NCBI GenBank assembly: GCA_963780895.1
Contig: CAWAEG010000011.1
Location: 62,001 to 126,000, forward strand
DNA from: DASQFI01 sp963780895
Lineage (GTDB): Bacteria > Acidobacteriota > Vicinamibacteria > Vicinamibacterales > SCN-69-37
Length of the DNA stretch: 64,000 nucleotides
Direction of reading: 5' to 3'
The notes under the pieces are model-generated. The model had not been told where the DNA came from. It saw only the letters and a list, made by a program, of their open reading frames with translations, and did not search any database. The position numbers were made by a program, and so were the translations under genes. This document shows positions 53,442 through 61,863 of the stretch, in pieces (within the stretch, counting starts at the first letter, position 1; the number at the start of each line of letters is the position of its first letter).

Positions 53442-53485
53442 CGCTCGCATCAGGGACGCGCGCGTCATAATGGACGGGCGGCGAG

Positions 53486-54637
53486 ATGATGATGAGACCG
53501 TGGGCCGGCCGCTGCGCGCTCGCAGTGGCGTTGACCGTGAGCGCGGTTCCCGGCGCCGCCCCACGCCAGCAACCCGCGCCCGTTTCCGAGGAGACCACGC
53601 TCATCTCCACCGGCTGGTCGTACCTGGCCGCCGGTGATCTCGCGCGCGCGGTCGATCACGCCAACCTCGCCCTGGCCAAATCCCCGCGCAGCCTTGCCGC
53701 CATCACACTGCTGGTTCACGCCGATATCATGCGAGCCGGCGCGTTGACCGGGCTCGACAGCTACGAGCAGTGGCTTGGGGGACGGGCACCGGACGATGGC
53801 TACCTGCTTCGACACGTCGCCCGATCGTCGCTTCTCGAGATTCGGCGTTCGGCAGATCTGCCGTCGCGCGTCCAGGCCCTGAAGCATCTGTCCAAGGACG
53901 GCGACGCCGATGCCCGCGCGGAGCTCACGCGGCAGGCTTTCAAGGGCGGCATCACGGAACTGCGCTGTCTCGCGGAACTGGGCGACGAAGGCGCCGTGCG
54001 CCAACTGATTGGCGTGCTCAAACAATCGTCGAAGAAGCTCGAGATCATCGACGCACTCGTGGCCAGCGGTCACGCGCTCGCGATCCCGCCGTTGCTCGAC
54101 CTGTTGGCCGACCGAGACGCGACGATCGTCGCCGCGGCCGCCGATGGTCTCGGCAAGCTTGGAGCGCAAGAGGCCATCGCACGTCTCAAGCCGCTGCTGA
54201 CGAGTCCGGCGTCGACCCGGCTGGTCAAGCTCAAAGCGGCGGAAGCGCTCTTCAGGCTCGGCGACGACACCGGCGCCGCGTTGCTCGCGGACCTCCTGAA
54301 GAGTCCGGAGGCCGCGCTCCGCATCGTGGGCGCGACCGCAATGGCCAGCCGGCCGAATCCGGCGTGGCTGGCCGCGGTGCGCGACCTCCTCGAGGCGAGC
54401 CACCCGGTCGTCCGGCTCGAGGCCGCGGCACTCATTGCGCAGTACGAGCCGGACGCCGCGCGGGCGACGCTCGATCGGCTGCTGGCCGACGGGACGCCGC
54501 CGGTCCGAATTCAAGCGGCCCGTGTGCTCGCCGAACGGGTGGCCGGCGATTTCGCGACGCTGAGACAACTCATGAAGGCGGGGGACACGCTGGCGCGGGT
54601 TCGGGCCGCCGGACGCATTCTCGAACTGACGCAGTGA
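53486..54637 (+). CDS. Secreted HEAT-repeat protein (paralogue 1)
   Basis: This 383-residue protein has a signal peptide (about 1-25). A helical segment with TLISTGWSYLAAGDLARAVDHA (a tetratricopeptide-like pair) follows, then about six HEAT repeats from residue 125. Examples are ALAIPPLLDLLADRDATIV, AAAADGLGKLGAQEAIARL and AAEALFRLGDDTGAALLADL. It has the same length and layout as the protein at 58422-59573. Such proteins are protein-binding scaffolds; the partner is unknown. It directly follows the kinase-propeller gene, which suggests a shared output. The start is the first of three ATGs at 53486. Confidence 0.82.
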   Translation: MMMRPWAGRCALAVALTVSAVPGAAPRQQPAPVSEETTLISTGWSYLAAGDLARAVDHANLALAKSPRSLAAITLLVHADIMRAGALTGLDSYEQWLGGRAPDDGYLLRHVARSSLLEIRRSADLPSRVQALKHLSKDGDADARAELTRQAFKGGITELRCLAELGDEGAVRQLIGVLKQSSKKLEIIDALVASGHALAIPPLLDLLADRDATIVAAAADGLGKLGAQEAIARLKPLLTSPASTRLVKLKAAEALFRLGDDTGAALLADLLKSPEAALRIVGATAMASRPNPAWLAAVRDLLEASHPVVRLEAAALIAQYEPDAARATLDRLLADGTPPVRIQAARVLAERVAGDFATLRQLMKAGDTLARVRAAGRILELTQ

Positions 54638-54652
54638 TCGGCGACGACGCGG

Positions 54653-56281
54653 TCAGTCCACACGTCGGTACAGCGTGAAGTCCTCGATCTGCGTTTCCAC
54701 CCGGTAGCTCTGCAACAACCGGACGACGTCGGGGTGCTCGACGAGCGCGTCCACGGCTTTTGCCATCTCCGACGTGCCGTGGAGCTTCTCGAAGATCAGA
54801 TACGCTGGTCGGCTCGCCGCGAGGTCTTCGACCACGCGTCCGAGCTGGAAGCGTGGGTCCGGGAATTCGGTCGGAACGAAGAAGTTGACGCGTAGGAACC
54901 GGTGCGCCGTCAGCCGATCGGCCGTGAAGTAAATGCCGGCGCCGTTGATCCCGAACAGAAAAACGCGGTCGTCTGCCGCCGTATGTTCGCGTACGTAGGC
55001 GGCGAGCTCGGCATTGGCCCGGGCCGAATAGCCGCGGCGATTGGCGTAGCCGCCAAATTGATCCAGGTACGACGGCAGACTGGATCGACCGGTCAGCGCG
55101 TCGAAATCCATTCGGGCCGACCCGAACACTTTCGCCGGGTAATGACGTTGCAGCAGCACGATGAGCATCAGAGCCACCGTCGTCACACCAATCAGGCGCC
55201 GGACGAGCGATCCCCAGACCGCTTCTGCGACGAGCCAGGCGGCTAATACGGCGAGCGGGGCCAGCGCCTGGATGAAGTACGAGTTGAACAGTCGAATGCC
55301 GTTCACGATGATGGCCAGCGCGGCGGCGCCGCCCCAGAGGACCGCGAGACCGGCGACGGGCGGCAACCGGCGCGTCCGCGCCAGCGCCCAGAGCGCGACC
55401 AGGGCGCCGACGCCTCCTGCCAGCCACAACGCGTCGGTCTTCATGCGCAGCCACACCGCCCTCGAAAACGCGAGCGCGAACCCGTCCACCGTGAAACCCT
55501 GTCCGACATAAAACCGGTTGAAATCGACGACCGCGATCCGGGCGTCCTCGAGCACGCCGATCGACCAGAGCCAGATGATCGTGATCGCCGGCACGACGGC
55601 GGCCGATGCGATGGCGAGCCCAATCGGACGGAGGACGAGCGAGCGGCCGGCCGCCGCGGCACCGCGTCCGTAGAGCATCATCCAGCCGAGCAGCGCCGGC
55701 AGGTACAGTCCCGCATTGGGTTTGAGCACCATCGCCGCACCCGAAAAGAACCCGACGCCGATCGCACCCAGGCTTGGCTGTCCGGCGCGCCAGTGCACCG
55801 CGCAGAGTGCGGCCAGCGCCACGCAGACGACGATGAACGTCTCGCAGACGCTGCGCTCGAGGAAACCGCCGTACCGGTACAGCCAGGCCGGCATCGTCAG
55901 CAGGGCATACAGCGCGGCGGCGACGGCAGCCGTCGTCCGGCCGCTGAGTGGCCGCACGATCGCGTAGAGCAGCACCACCGTGGCTGCCGAAGCGAAGATG
56001 TCGAGCCATGCGACCGTCGCAGGCGTCCAGCCGAGCACGCGGAACCCGGCCAGATAAATGAGATAGATGCCCGGTGGCCGTTGTTCCCAGACATCCCGAT
56101 AAAGCAATTGGCCGCGCGACATGCCTCGGACGGCCGAGGCCCAGAGACTCTGGTCGATGCCGAGCGGCTCGGCGACAGACGCGATTCTGAGAATGAGGGC
56201 GCCGGCCGCGGCAGCCGCCAGCGCGAGGAGAACCCACCGGACACGAGACGATCGAGCGTCCGGATCGCGGGAAGCGTACAT
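54653..56281 (-). CDS. GT39-type polytopic glycosyltransferase
   Basis: This 542-residue membrane protein has a helix at about 17-35, then IDQSLWASAVRGMSRGQLLYRDVWEQRPPG (quoted in two parts: the D of GIDQS is the catalytic candidate and DVWEQRPPG is the family motif). About eleven helices follow. The C-terminal periplasmic part from about 400 contains YANRRGYSARANAELAAYV. It belongs to the 4-amino-4-deoxy-L-arabinose/mannosyltransferase-like group. The partial gene at 63717 shares the DxWxQKPPG motif, so the window has two relatives. ATG at 56281. Confidence 0.83.
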   Translation of the reverse strand: MYASRDPDARSSRVRWVLLALAAAAAGALILRIASVAEPLGIDQSLWASAVRGMSRGQLLYRDVWEQRPPGIYLIYLAGFRVLGWTPATVAWLDIFASAATVVLLYAIVRPLSGRTTAAVAAALYALLTMPAWLYRYGGFLERSVCETFIVVCVALAALCAVHWRAGQPSLGAIGVGFFSGAAMVLKPNAGLYLPALLGWMMLYGRGAAAAGRSLVLRPIGLAIASAAVVPAITIIWLWSIGVLEDARIAVVDFNRFYVGQGFTVDGFALAFSRAVWLRMKTDALWLAGGVGALVALWALARTRRLPPVAGLAVLWGGAAALAIIVNGIRLFNSYFIQALAPLAVLAAWLVAEAVWGSLVRRLIGVTTVALMLIVLLQRHYPAKVFGSARMDFDALTGRSSLPSYLDQFGGYANRRGYSARANAELAAYVREHTAADDRVFLFGINGAGIYFTADRLTAHRFLRVNFFVPTEFPDPRFQLGRVVEDLAASRPAYLIFEKLHGTSEMAKAVDALVEHPDVVRLLQSYRVETQIEDFTLYRRVD

Positions 56282-56388
56282 CAATCGCGCCGCCTAGTAT
56301 CCCATACGCGGCGTGTCGTCCTTCTCGAGCGATCGCGCGGGTCGAGGTTGCCGGCGATGGGCAACGACGCTAGGATCTGCGGACTCTG

Positions 56389-57354
56389 ATGTCCGACAGG
56401 TCAGCGCGCGCAGGCCCCTTCTTCGTCCACCCGCAGGCGTTGTGCGAGAGCAAGATCATCGGCGAGAAGACGCGGATCTGGGCCTTCGCGCATGTTCTGC
56501 CGGGGGCACGCATCGGCCGGGACTGCAACATCTGTGACCACGTGTTCATCGAGAACGACGTCGTGATCGGCGAACGTGTCACCGTCAAGTGCGGCGTGCA
56601 ACTCTGGGACGGAGTCCGGATCGCCGACGACGTCTTCATCGGACCCAACGCGACGTTCTCGAACGACAAGTATCCGAGGAGCAAACACTACCAGTCGACG
56701 GTACTCGAGACCCACGTCGGCCGTGGCGCGTCGATCGGCGGCGGCGCGGCCATCCTTCCGGGACTCCGAATCGGCGCGCACGCGATGGTCGGCGCCGGAT
56801 CGGTCGTGACGCACGACGTGCCGGCACGGGCCATCGTTTCGGGTAACCCGGCGCGGATCGTCGGGTATGTCGACGCCAGGCGGCGATCCACGACCACGGC
56901 GCCGGCGTCCGAGCCGCCTGACGGCGCCGAAGTCCTCGAGACGTCGGTTCGTGGCGTCACGGTCCATCGACTCCTGCTGGCGAACGATCTCCGGGGCACG
57001 TTGTCGGCGGGCGAGTTCCCACGTCAGATTCCATTCGTTCCCAAGCGATACTTCATCGTGTTCGACGTTCCCGGACAGGATGTCCGCGGCGAGCACGCGC
57101 ACCGGCACTGCCATCAGTTCATGATCTGTGCGCGGGGGTCTGTCACCGTCGTCGTCGACGACGGCAAGACCAGCGAGGAGATCCCGCTCAACTCGCCGAA
57201 TCTCGGGCTCTATGTTCCGCCGAAGGTCTGGGCGGTCCAGTACAAGTACTCGGCCGACGCGCTGTTGCTCGTGTTCGCGTCCGATCCGTACGATCCGGAC
57301 GACTACATTCGCGACTACGACGACTTCCTAGCGGCGATTCAGAAAACGACGTAG
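56389..57354 (+). CDS. Acetyltransferase-ketoisomerase fusion (WxcM/QdtA-like)
   Basis: This 321-residue protein has two domains. Residues 12-165 form a left-handed beta helix of hexapeptide repeats (KIIGEKTRIWAFAHVLPGA, CNICDHVFIENDVVIG and similar), like WbbJ/WlbB-type nucleotide-sugar acetyltransferases. Residues 185-318 form a small cupin with RYFIVFDVPGQDVRGEHAH and HQFMICARGSVTVVVDDG, as in FdtA/QdtA dTDP-4-keto sugar 3,4-ketoisomerases. Their fusion fits the two ends of 3-acetamido-3,6-dideoxyhexose synthesis. The missing aminotransferase step could be met by the DegT gene at 16.6 kb. ATG at 56389 is preceded by a short divergent gap. Confidence 0.85.
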   Translation: MSDRSARAGPFFVHPQALCESKIIGEKTRIWAFAHVLPGARIGRDCNICDHVFIENDVVIGERVTVKCGVQLWDGVRIADDVFIGPNATFSNDKYPRSKHYQSTVLETHVGRGASIGGGAAILPGLRIGAHAMVGAGSVVTHDVPARAIVSGNPARIVGYVDARRRSTTTAPASEPPDGAEVLETSVRGVTVHRLLLANDLRGTLSAGEFPRQIPFVPKRYFIVFDVPGQDVRGEHAHRHCHQFMICARGSVTVVVDDGKTSEEIPLNSPNLGLYVPPKVWAVQYKYSADALLLVFASDPYDPDDYIRDYDDFLAAIQKTT

Positions 57355-57382
57355 AAGACGCCGGCCTCCAGCGGTGGCGACC

Positions 57383-58339
57383 CTACGGCGTGGGCGGAAT
57401 GTTCTGACCTTCTCGATCGAAGCTCCAGGCTGACTTGACGACGGAGGTCGGGCGGTTGCGCGCGTTCTGGAGCGACAGCCACTGGTATTGACCGATGATG
57501 CCGAGGCCCAGTGCCGTCAGCCCTCCGAAGAACGTGATCACGAGCATCAGCGGCGTGTAGCCGAGCACCGTCACGCGGCCGAGCGACCAGAAGATGAACA
57601 CGGTAGCCCCGCCTGCGACGGCCAGAGCCGTGCCGGCGGTACCCAGGAACAACAGCGCTCGAATGGGAAGATCGGTGAAACTGAAGATGCTGTCGAGGGC
57701 GTACCGCAGCTTGCGCCCGAACGTCCAGGCGCTCCGACCTTCAAGACGCCGCCGGCGTTCGTAGCCGACGAACGCCCGGCGGAACCCGAGCCAGAAGAGC
57801 AACGCGACCAGGTTGGTGTCGGTCTCCTTCAAGTGCAGAAGATGATCGCGGACCTCACGTGTGCAACCGAAGACGTCGATGCCGCCCTTCGGCATGTCCT
57901 TCACCACGAAACGCCGGAACAGGGTCCAGAACCACTGCGACAACGCCTGCGACCACCACGGGTCGGCGCGGCCGACGCGGTGACCGAACACGATGTCGGC
58001 CTCGCCCGACCGCAGAATGCGATCGAAATCGACGACGAGCTCGGGCGGTTCCTGAAGATCGGCGGCGATCACCGCGAAGTAGTCGCCCCGGCCGCGGCTC
58101 AGCCCCGTCGCCATCGCGGCGAACGAACCGAAATTACGGCTGAGCTCCACGAGCTGCGTGCGTACCGTCCAGGTCGGCAGCGTGTCCTGAAGAATCCGAA
58201 GCGACGCGTCGGGGCTGCCGTCGACGACGAAGACGATCTCCAGGTTGCCCGCGAGCCGTCGCGCGATGCCCTCGAGCTCGCGAAACAGTCGAGGAAGATT
58301 CTCCTCGTTCCTGTAAACCGGTATCACGAGCGACAGCAT
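57383..58339 (-). CDS. GT2 membrane-anchored glycosyltransferase (GtrB/ArnC-like)
   Basis: This 318-residue protein has LVIPVYRNEENLPRLF, VFVVDGSPDAS and VIAADLQEPPEL in the donor-metal site. KGGIDVFGCTREV and RRRRLEGRSAWTF follow, then two hydrophobic helices at about 225-250 and 260-285. This is the plan of GtrB/ArnC-type polyprenyl-phosphate glucosyl or aminoarabinosyl transferases, which serve periplasmic GT-C enzymes such as the adjacent gene. ATG at 58339. Confidence 0.87.
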   Translation of the reverse strand: MLSLVIPVYRNEENLPRLFRELEGIARRLAGNLEIVFVVDGSPDASLRILQDTLPTWTVRTQLVELSRNFGSFAAMATGLSRGRGDYFAVIAADLQEPPELVVDFDRILRSGEADIVFGHRVGRADPWWSQALSQWFWTLFRRFVVKDMPKGGIDVFGCTREVRDHLLHLKETDTNLVALLFWLGFRRAFVGYERRRRLEGRSAWTFGRKLRYALDSIFSFTDLPIRALLFLGTAGTALAVAGGATVFIFWSLGRVTVLGYTPLMLVITFFGGLTALGLGIIGQYQWLSLQNARNRPTSVVKSAWSFDREGQNIPPTP

Positions 58340-58421
58340 GTCGTTCCGTGCGGCACCGCAGGATTATAGGGTCCTCGCGCCTGTCGTCGTGCCACTGCTA
58401 ATATGCCGGACTGGACGCAAG

Positions 58422-59573
58422 GTGCGGATATTCCTCGCGCTGGTTGTCGCCGCGATAACCACAAATACAACGATCCCGCTGGCCCAGCAGGCGCCCGGTG
58501 CCGGGTCGAGCGTCACCGAGGAAGCGATCCTCGTCTATCAAGGCTGGAGGATGTTGGCCGACGGGGATGCCGGGCAGGCGGCTCAGCACGCCTCGAAGAT
58601 TCTGGTCACCTATCCGCGCAGCATCGCCGGACTGACGCTCCTCGTCGAGGCGGAGATCGTCAGGGCAGGGCCTCTGGCCGCGCTCGACGCGTACGAGCGT
58701 TGGCTCGGCAACCGGAAAATCGAAGACGGCTATGTGATCCGCACGGTCGCTCGGGCGATGCTCCGCGAATTGATCAAGAGTTCCGATGCGGGCGCACGCC
58801 TTGAAGCTCTGAAGGCGCTCGCCGCTGACGGCGACGACGAGGCTCTTGGGCTGCTCAAGCAACCAGCCGATGGCGGACGGCTTCCGGAGATGTTCGCCCT
58901 CGCGGCCATTGGAGAGGAGCGCAGCGTCCGCGGCCTCATTGCCCAGCTCGGCACTGGAATCGGGAGCCGCCGACCGATCATCGAAGCACTTGGACGGAGT
59001 CGAAACCCACTCGCGATTCCACCTCTGACCAAGTTGCTCACCGACGAATCGTTTGACCTGCGGTCGGCCGCGGCGACGGCACTCGGCCGCCTCGGAGCCA
59101 AGGAAACGGTCAGCGCCATGGTCCCGCTCCTCATGGACAGCCAGCCCTTTCCGGTTCGTTTCTCAGCAGCGGGAGCCCTCCACCGGTTGGGAGACCCCAG
59201 GGGCACGGCTTTCTTGCGCAAGAACCTCTCATCGGATCACGAAATGGTGCGCGGGCAGGCGGCCGAAGAGCTCGCGGCCGTCGAGGCGGACACCAGCTGG
59301 GTGCCGGTGGCGAAACAACTCATCGCGTCCCCTGATCCTGAGATGCGTCTCCTGGCGGCCAGGTTGATCGCCCGTCAAGACGAGGCGCAGGCCCGCGCTG
59401 TTTTCGAAAACCTGATGACCGAGCAGAATCCAGCCATTCGTGAAGCCGCCGGGCATGCCCTCGTCAATGCGACGACCTCGGACTTCGCGTCGCTGCGCCG
59501 ACACCTCCGCGGCGCCGACCTCATCGTCCGGGTACTGGCGGGCACTCGCGTGCTCGCGCTGACGAGACGTTAG
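58422..59573 (+). CDS. Secreted HEAT-repeat protein (paralogue 2)
   Basis: This 383-residue protein has a signal peptide (about 1-22, ending IPLAQQ). The block SSVTEEAILVYQGWRMLADGD is matched by the start of paralogue 1, and HEAT repeats such as LAIPPLTKLLTDESFDLR and AAATALGRLGAKETVSAM follow. Length, domain order and many residues equal those of the protein at 53486-54637, so the two arose by duplication and were then separated by three glycan genes. GTG at 58422 gives the family N-terminus and the identical length. A TAATAT box lies about 20 bases upstream. Confidence 0.83.
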   Translation: MRIFLALVVAAITTNTTIPLAQQAPGAGSSVTEEAILVYQGWRMLADGDAGQAAQHASKILVTYPRSIAGLTLLVEAEIVRAGPLAALDAYERWLGNRKIEDGYVIRTVARAMLRELIKSSDAGARLEALKALAADGDDEALGLLKQPADGGRLPEMFALAAIGEERSVRGLIAQLGTGIGSRRPIIEALGRSRNPLAIPPLTKLLTDESFDLRSAAATALGRLGAKETVSAMVPLLMDSQPFPVRFSAAGALHRLGDPRGTAFLRKNLSSDHEMVRGQAAEELAAVEADTSWVPVAKQLIASPDPEMRLLAARLIARQDEAQARAVFENLMTEQNPAIREAAGHALVNATTSDFASLRRHLRGADLIVRVLAGTRVLALTRR

Positions 59574-59593
59574 TTTCGTAACTCCATATCTGC

Positions 59594-59622
59594 TTGTCAG
59601 TTGCAGACTTTGGCACTACAAT
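59594..59622 (+). promoter_or_regulatory. Promoter for the two-cysteine-module genes (TTGTCA-N17-TACAAT)
   Basis: TTGTCA (59594-59599) and TACAAT (59617-59622) are separated by exactly 17 bases in the only A/T-rich stretch nearby. The predicted leader of about 125 bases holds a small imperfect hairpin at 59629-59650 and a run of eight T near 59734. I see no recognised riboswitch in it. Confidence 0.55.
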
Positions 59623-59754
59623 TCTCGCCGGTTTGTCGCAAATCCGGCCGACCACTATAGATGCCCCGATCTGAGCCCGATAGAAGTACGTCCGAGCTTT
59701 TTCTGTCCTTCACCAGGCAATCCGTTTTTTTTGCCGCCTAACACGGTTGTAATT

Positions 59755-61830
59755 ATGAAGAGAAGTGCATCGACCGTCCGCGTGCCGTTCACCTGCCCGG
59801 TCCTGCCCCGTCTCGTCGCCCTCGCTGCCCTGATTGCCATCTGCACTTTGCCACGCCCTGCCAGCGCCCAGTTTTCGCAACTGGGGGCCGTGATGGATCT
59901 GGTGTCGGTTGGCGTGCTCGGCACGGACATCGCGTACGACCCGGTGAACGACCAATATCTGTTCGTGGGCGCGCACGGTCCGGTGTTCGCGACGTGTACC
60001 AACGCGTTCGGGCAAGTGACGATGCCGTTTTTCTACGTCATGAACAACCCGGCGTTCTTCGCGCACTACCCGCGCGCCAAGTTCAGTCCCGATTCGAACG
60101 GCGGCGCCGGCGGATTCCTTGTCACGTGGCATCAGAACGACATTCCCAGCAGGAACGGCCTTCACGGCAGGATTGTCTCGTGTGTCTCAGGACCGACATC
60201 CGGCGATTTGACCATTTCCAACATCGCGGAGGACGGCTCGAAGTACACGATCGGCGGCCCGGCCGCCTATTCCAACACGAGCCAGAAATTCCTCGTGACC
60301 TGGCAGACGGACACGTTTGGCATTCGCGGGCGCTTCGTGTCCGCCGACGGCGCGATGCTCGGTGGAACGATGCTGCTCGCCAACGTCAACGGCGCGCGTG
60401 ACCCGGGTGTCGCCTGGAACCCCGGGACGAACGAATTCGGGTTCATGTACACCGGGTGGGACGGCGCAGGTGCGTTTGCCGCGTTCCGTACCGTGAGGGC
60501 CATCGACGGGGCACTCTCGCCGCTGCAGAAGTTCTTTTACGGCACCGGGACGTACAACACCGACATCACCGTCAATACCGCGACGAACTCCTACGTGGTG
60601 GGCTGGGTGACGCTGCCGGGCGGTTCGAGATTCGCGGCGTTCGACTACCTGGGGAACCTCCTGAACACGGGGCTCATGACGACCCGGTTCGGAGGGGCCG
60701 ACAACCTGGCGATCTCCTACAATCCGTTGAGCGGCACCATTCTCGGAGCCGGATCGGACAACCTGTCTTACGAAATCGCCGCGATCGAGCTGGACGGCTT
60801 CGGCACGCCCATCAGTTCGGCCGGCGGAATCACGCAGGGCTCGAGCGCACCAGGCTCTTTTTATCCGCGCGTTACCGCGCGGCTCCGGTCCGGACAGTGG
60901 GGCCTGAGCTTTTCGCGTCGCTATGTCGTGTTGGGGGCCCAGTTCGTTGCGGCGGGGGGCGGAGCTCTCCCGCCGCCGCCACCGCCGGGACAACCCCCAC
61001 CGCCGCCACCACCGACCGGCGGCTGCAGCACGCCGGATCCGTTTGCGGCCCTCGGGGGCGGCGCGTGCGTGAACGGCGGCTGGCTACCCCCGGGTAGCGG
61101 AGGCGGAGGCAGCGGCGGTTCGAACTCGGGCGGCTGCACGACGCCTGATCCATTTACTTCGATGGGTGGCGGCACCTGCGTGAACGGCGGCTGGACTCCC
61201 GGCGGCGGTGGCGGCGGGGGTGGCGGCTCGAACTCGGGCGGCTGCACGACGCCTGATCCATTTACTTCGATGGGTGGCGGCACCTGCGTGAACGGCGGCT
61301 GGACTCCCGGCGGCGGCGGTGGCGGGGGCGGCGGCTCGACCTCGGGCGGCTGCACGACGCCTGATCCATTTACTTCGATGGGTGGCGGCACCTGTGTGAA
61401 CGGCGGCTGGCGGCCTGGCGGTGGCGGGGGCGGCGGCTCGACCTCAGGCGGCTGCACGACGCCTGATCCGTTTACTTCGATGGGTGGCGGCACCTGTGTG
61501 AACGGCGGCTGGCGGCCTGGCGGTGGCGGGGGCGGCGGCTCGACCTCGGGCGGCTGCACGACGCCTGATCCATTTACTTCGATGGGTGGCGGCACCTGCG
61601 TGAACGGCGGCTGGTTGCCGGGCGGCACCAGCGCGCCACCAAGCGGTGGCGGAGGTTCGGGCGGCTGCGCGACGCCAGATCCATTCGTCGCGATGGGCGG
61701 CGGCACCTGCATAAATGGCGGGTGGACCCCCGGCGTCACAGTCACGTGCAGCGGACTTCCGGATCCCTTCGTCGCCATCGGCGGCGGCGTCTGTATCAAC
61801 GGCGGGTGGGTGCCCAAGGGCCGGCCCTAG
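59755..61830 (+). CDS. Secreted protein with eight two-cysteine modules
   Basis: This 691-residue protein has a signal peptide (about 1-39, ending PASAQ). A domain of about 360 residues follows with repeated strands (DIAYDPVNDQYLFVGAHG, GVAWNPGTNEFGFMYTGWDG, LAISYNPLSG), which looks like a beta propeller. A short poly-Pro linker leads to eight copies of a 22-residue module: CxTPDPF, three variable residues, then GGGxCxNGGWxP, joined by Gly/Ser-rich linkers. The last copy ends the protein. I do not recognise the propeller family. ATG at 59755 begins a convincing signal peptide. The next gene, 33 bases on, carries the same modules. Confidence 0.85.
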   Translation: MKRSASTVRVPFTCPVLPRLVALAALIAICTLPRPASAQFSQLGAVMDLVSVGVLGTDIAYDPVNDQYLFVGAHGPVFATCTNAFGQVTMPFFYVMNNPAFFAHYPRAKFSPDSNGGAGGFLVTWHQNDIPSRNGLHGRIVSCVSGPTSGDLTISNIAEDGSKYTIGGPAAYSNTSQKFLVTWQTDTFGIRGRFVSADGAMLGGTMLLANVNGARDPGVAWNPGTNEFGFMYTGWDGAGAFAAFRTVRAIDGALSPLQKFFYGTGTYNTDITVNTATNSYVVGWVTLPGGSRFAAFDYLGNLLNTGLMTTRFGGADNLAISYNPLSGTILGAGSDNLSYEIAAIELDGFGTPISSAGGITQGSSAPGSFYPRVTARLRSGQWGLSFSRRYVVLGAQFVAAGGGALPPPPPPGQPPPPPPPTGGCSTPDPFAALGGGACVNGGWLPPGSGGGGSGGSNSGGCTTPDPFTSMGGGTCVNGGWTPGGGGGGGGGSNSGGCTTPDPFTSMGGGTCVNGGWTPGGGGGGGGGSTSGGCTTPDPFTSMGGGTCVNGGWRPGGGGGGGSTSGGCTTPDPFTSMGGGTCVNGGWRPGGGGGGGSTSGGCTTPDPFTSMGGGTCVNGGWLPGGTSAPPSGGGGSGGCATPDPFVAMGGGTCINGGWTPGVTVTCSGLPDPFVAIGGGVCINGGWVPKGRP
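61024..61827 (+). repeat. Coding array: eight two-cysteine modules
   Basis: Module cysteine codons start at 61024, 61135, 61243, 61351, 61453, 61555, 61666 and 61747. Copies 2-6 are nearly identical at DNA level with unit lengths of 108 or 102 bases, pointing to recent tandem duplication; copies 1, 7 and 8 have diverged. The units code for Gly-rich linkers. Confidence 0.9.
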
Positions 61831-61863
61831 CCTGAGCTGGTTCGAGCTTGTGAGGAAGACGAA

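Noticed and set aside
59731..59741. The run of eight T as a transcription terminator
   Set aside because: No stable hairpin lies directly upstream, and it sits between the promoter and the start codon.
59623..59754. A cyclic-di-GMP (GEMM-like) riboswitch in the leader of the module gene
   Set aside because: A CGCAAAT..CCGGCC stretch recalls part of the motif, but the second stem and the tetraloop-receptor pair are not present.
61135..61665. Repeats looking like a CRISPR array
   Set aside because: The repeats are in frame, code for the two-cysteine modules with Gly linkers, and lack spacer-like unique segments of constant length.
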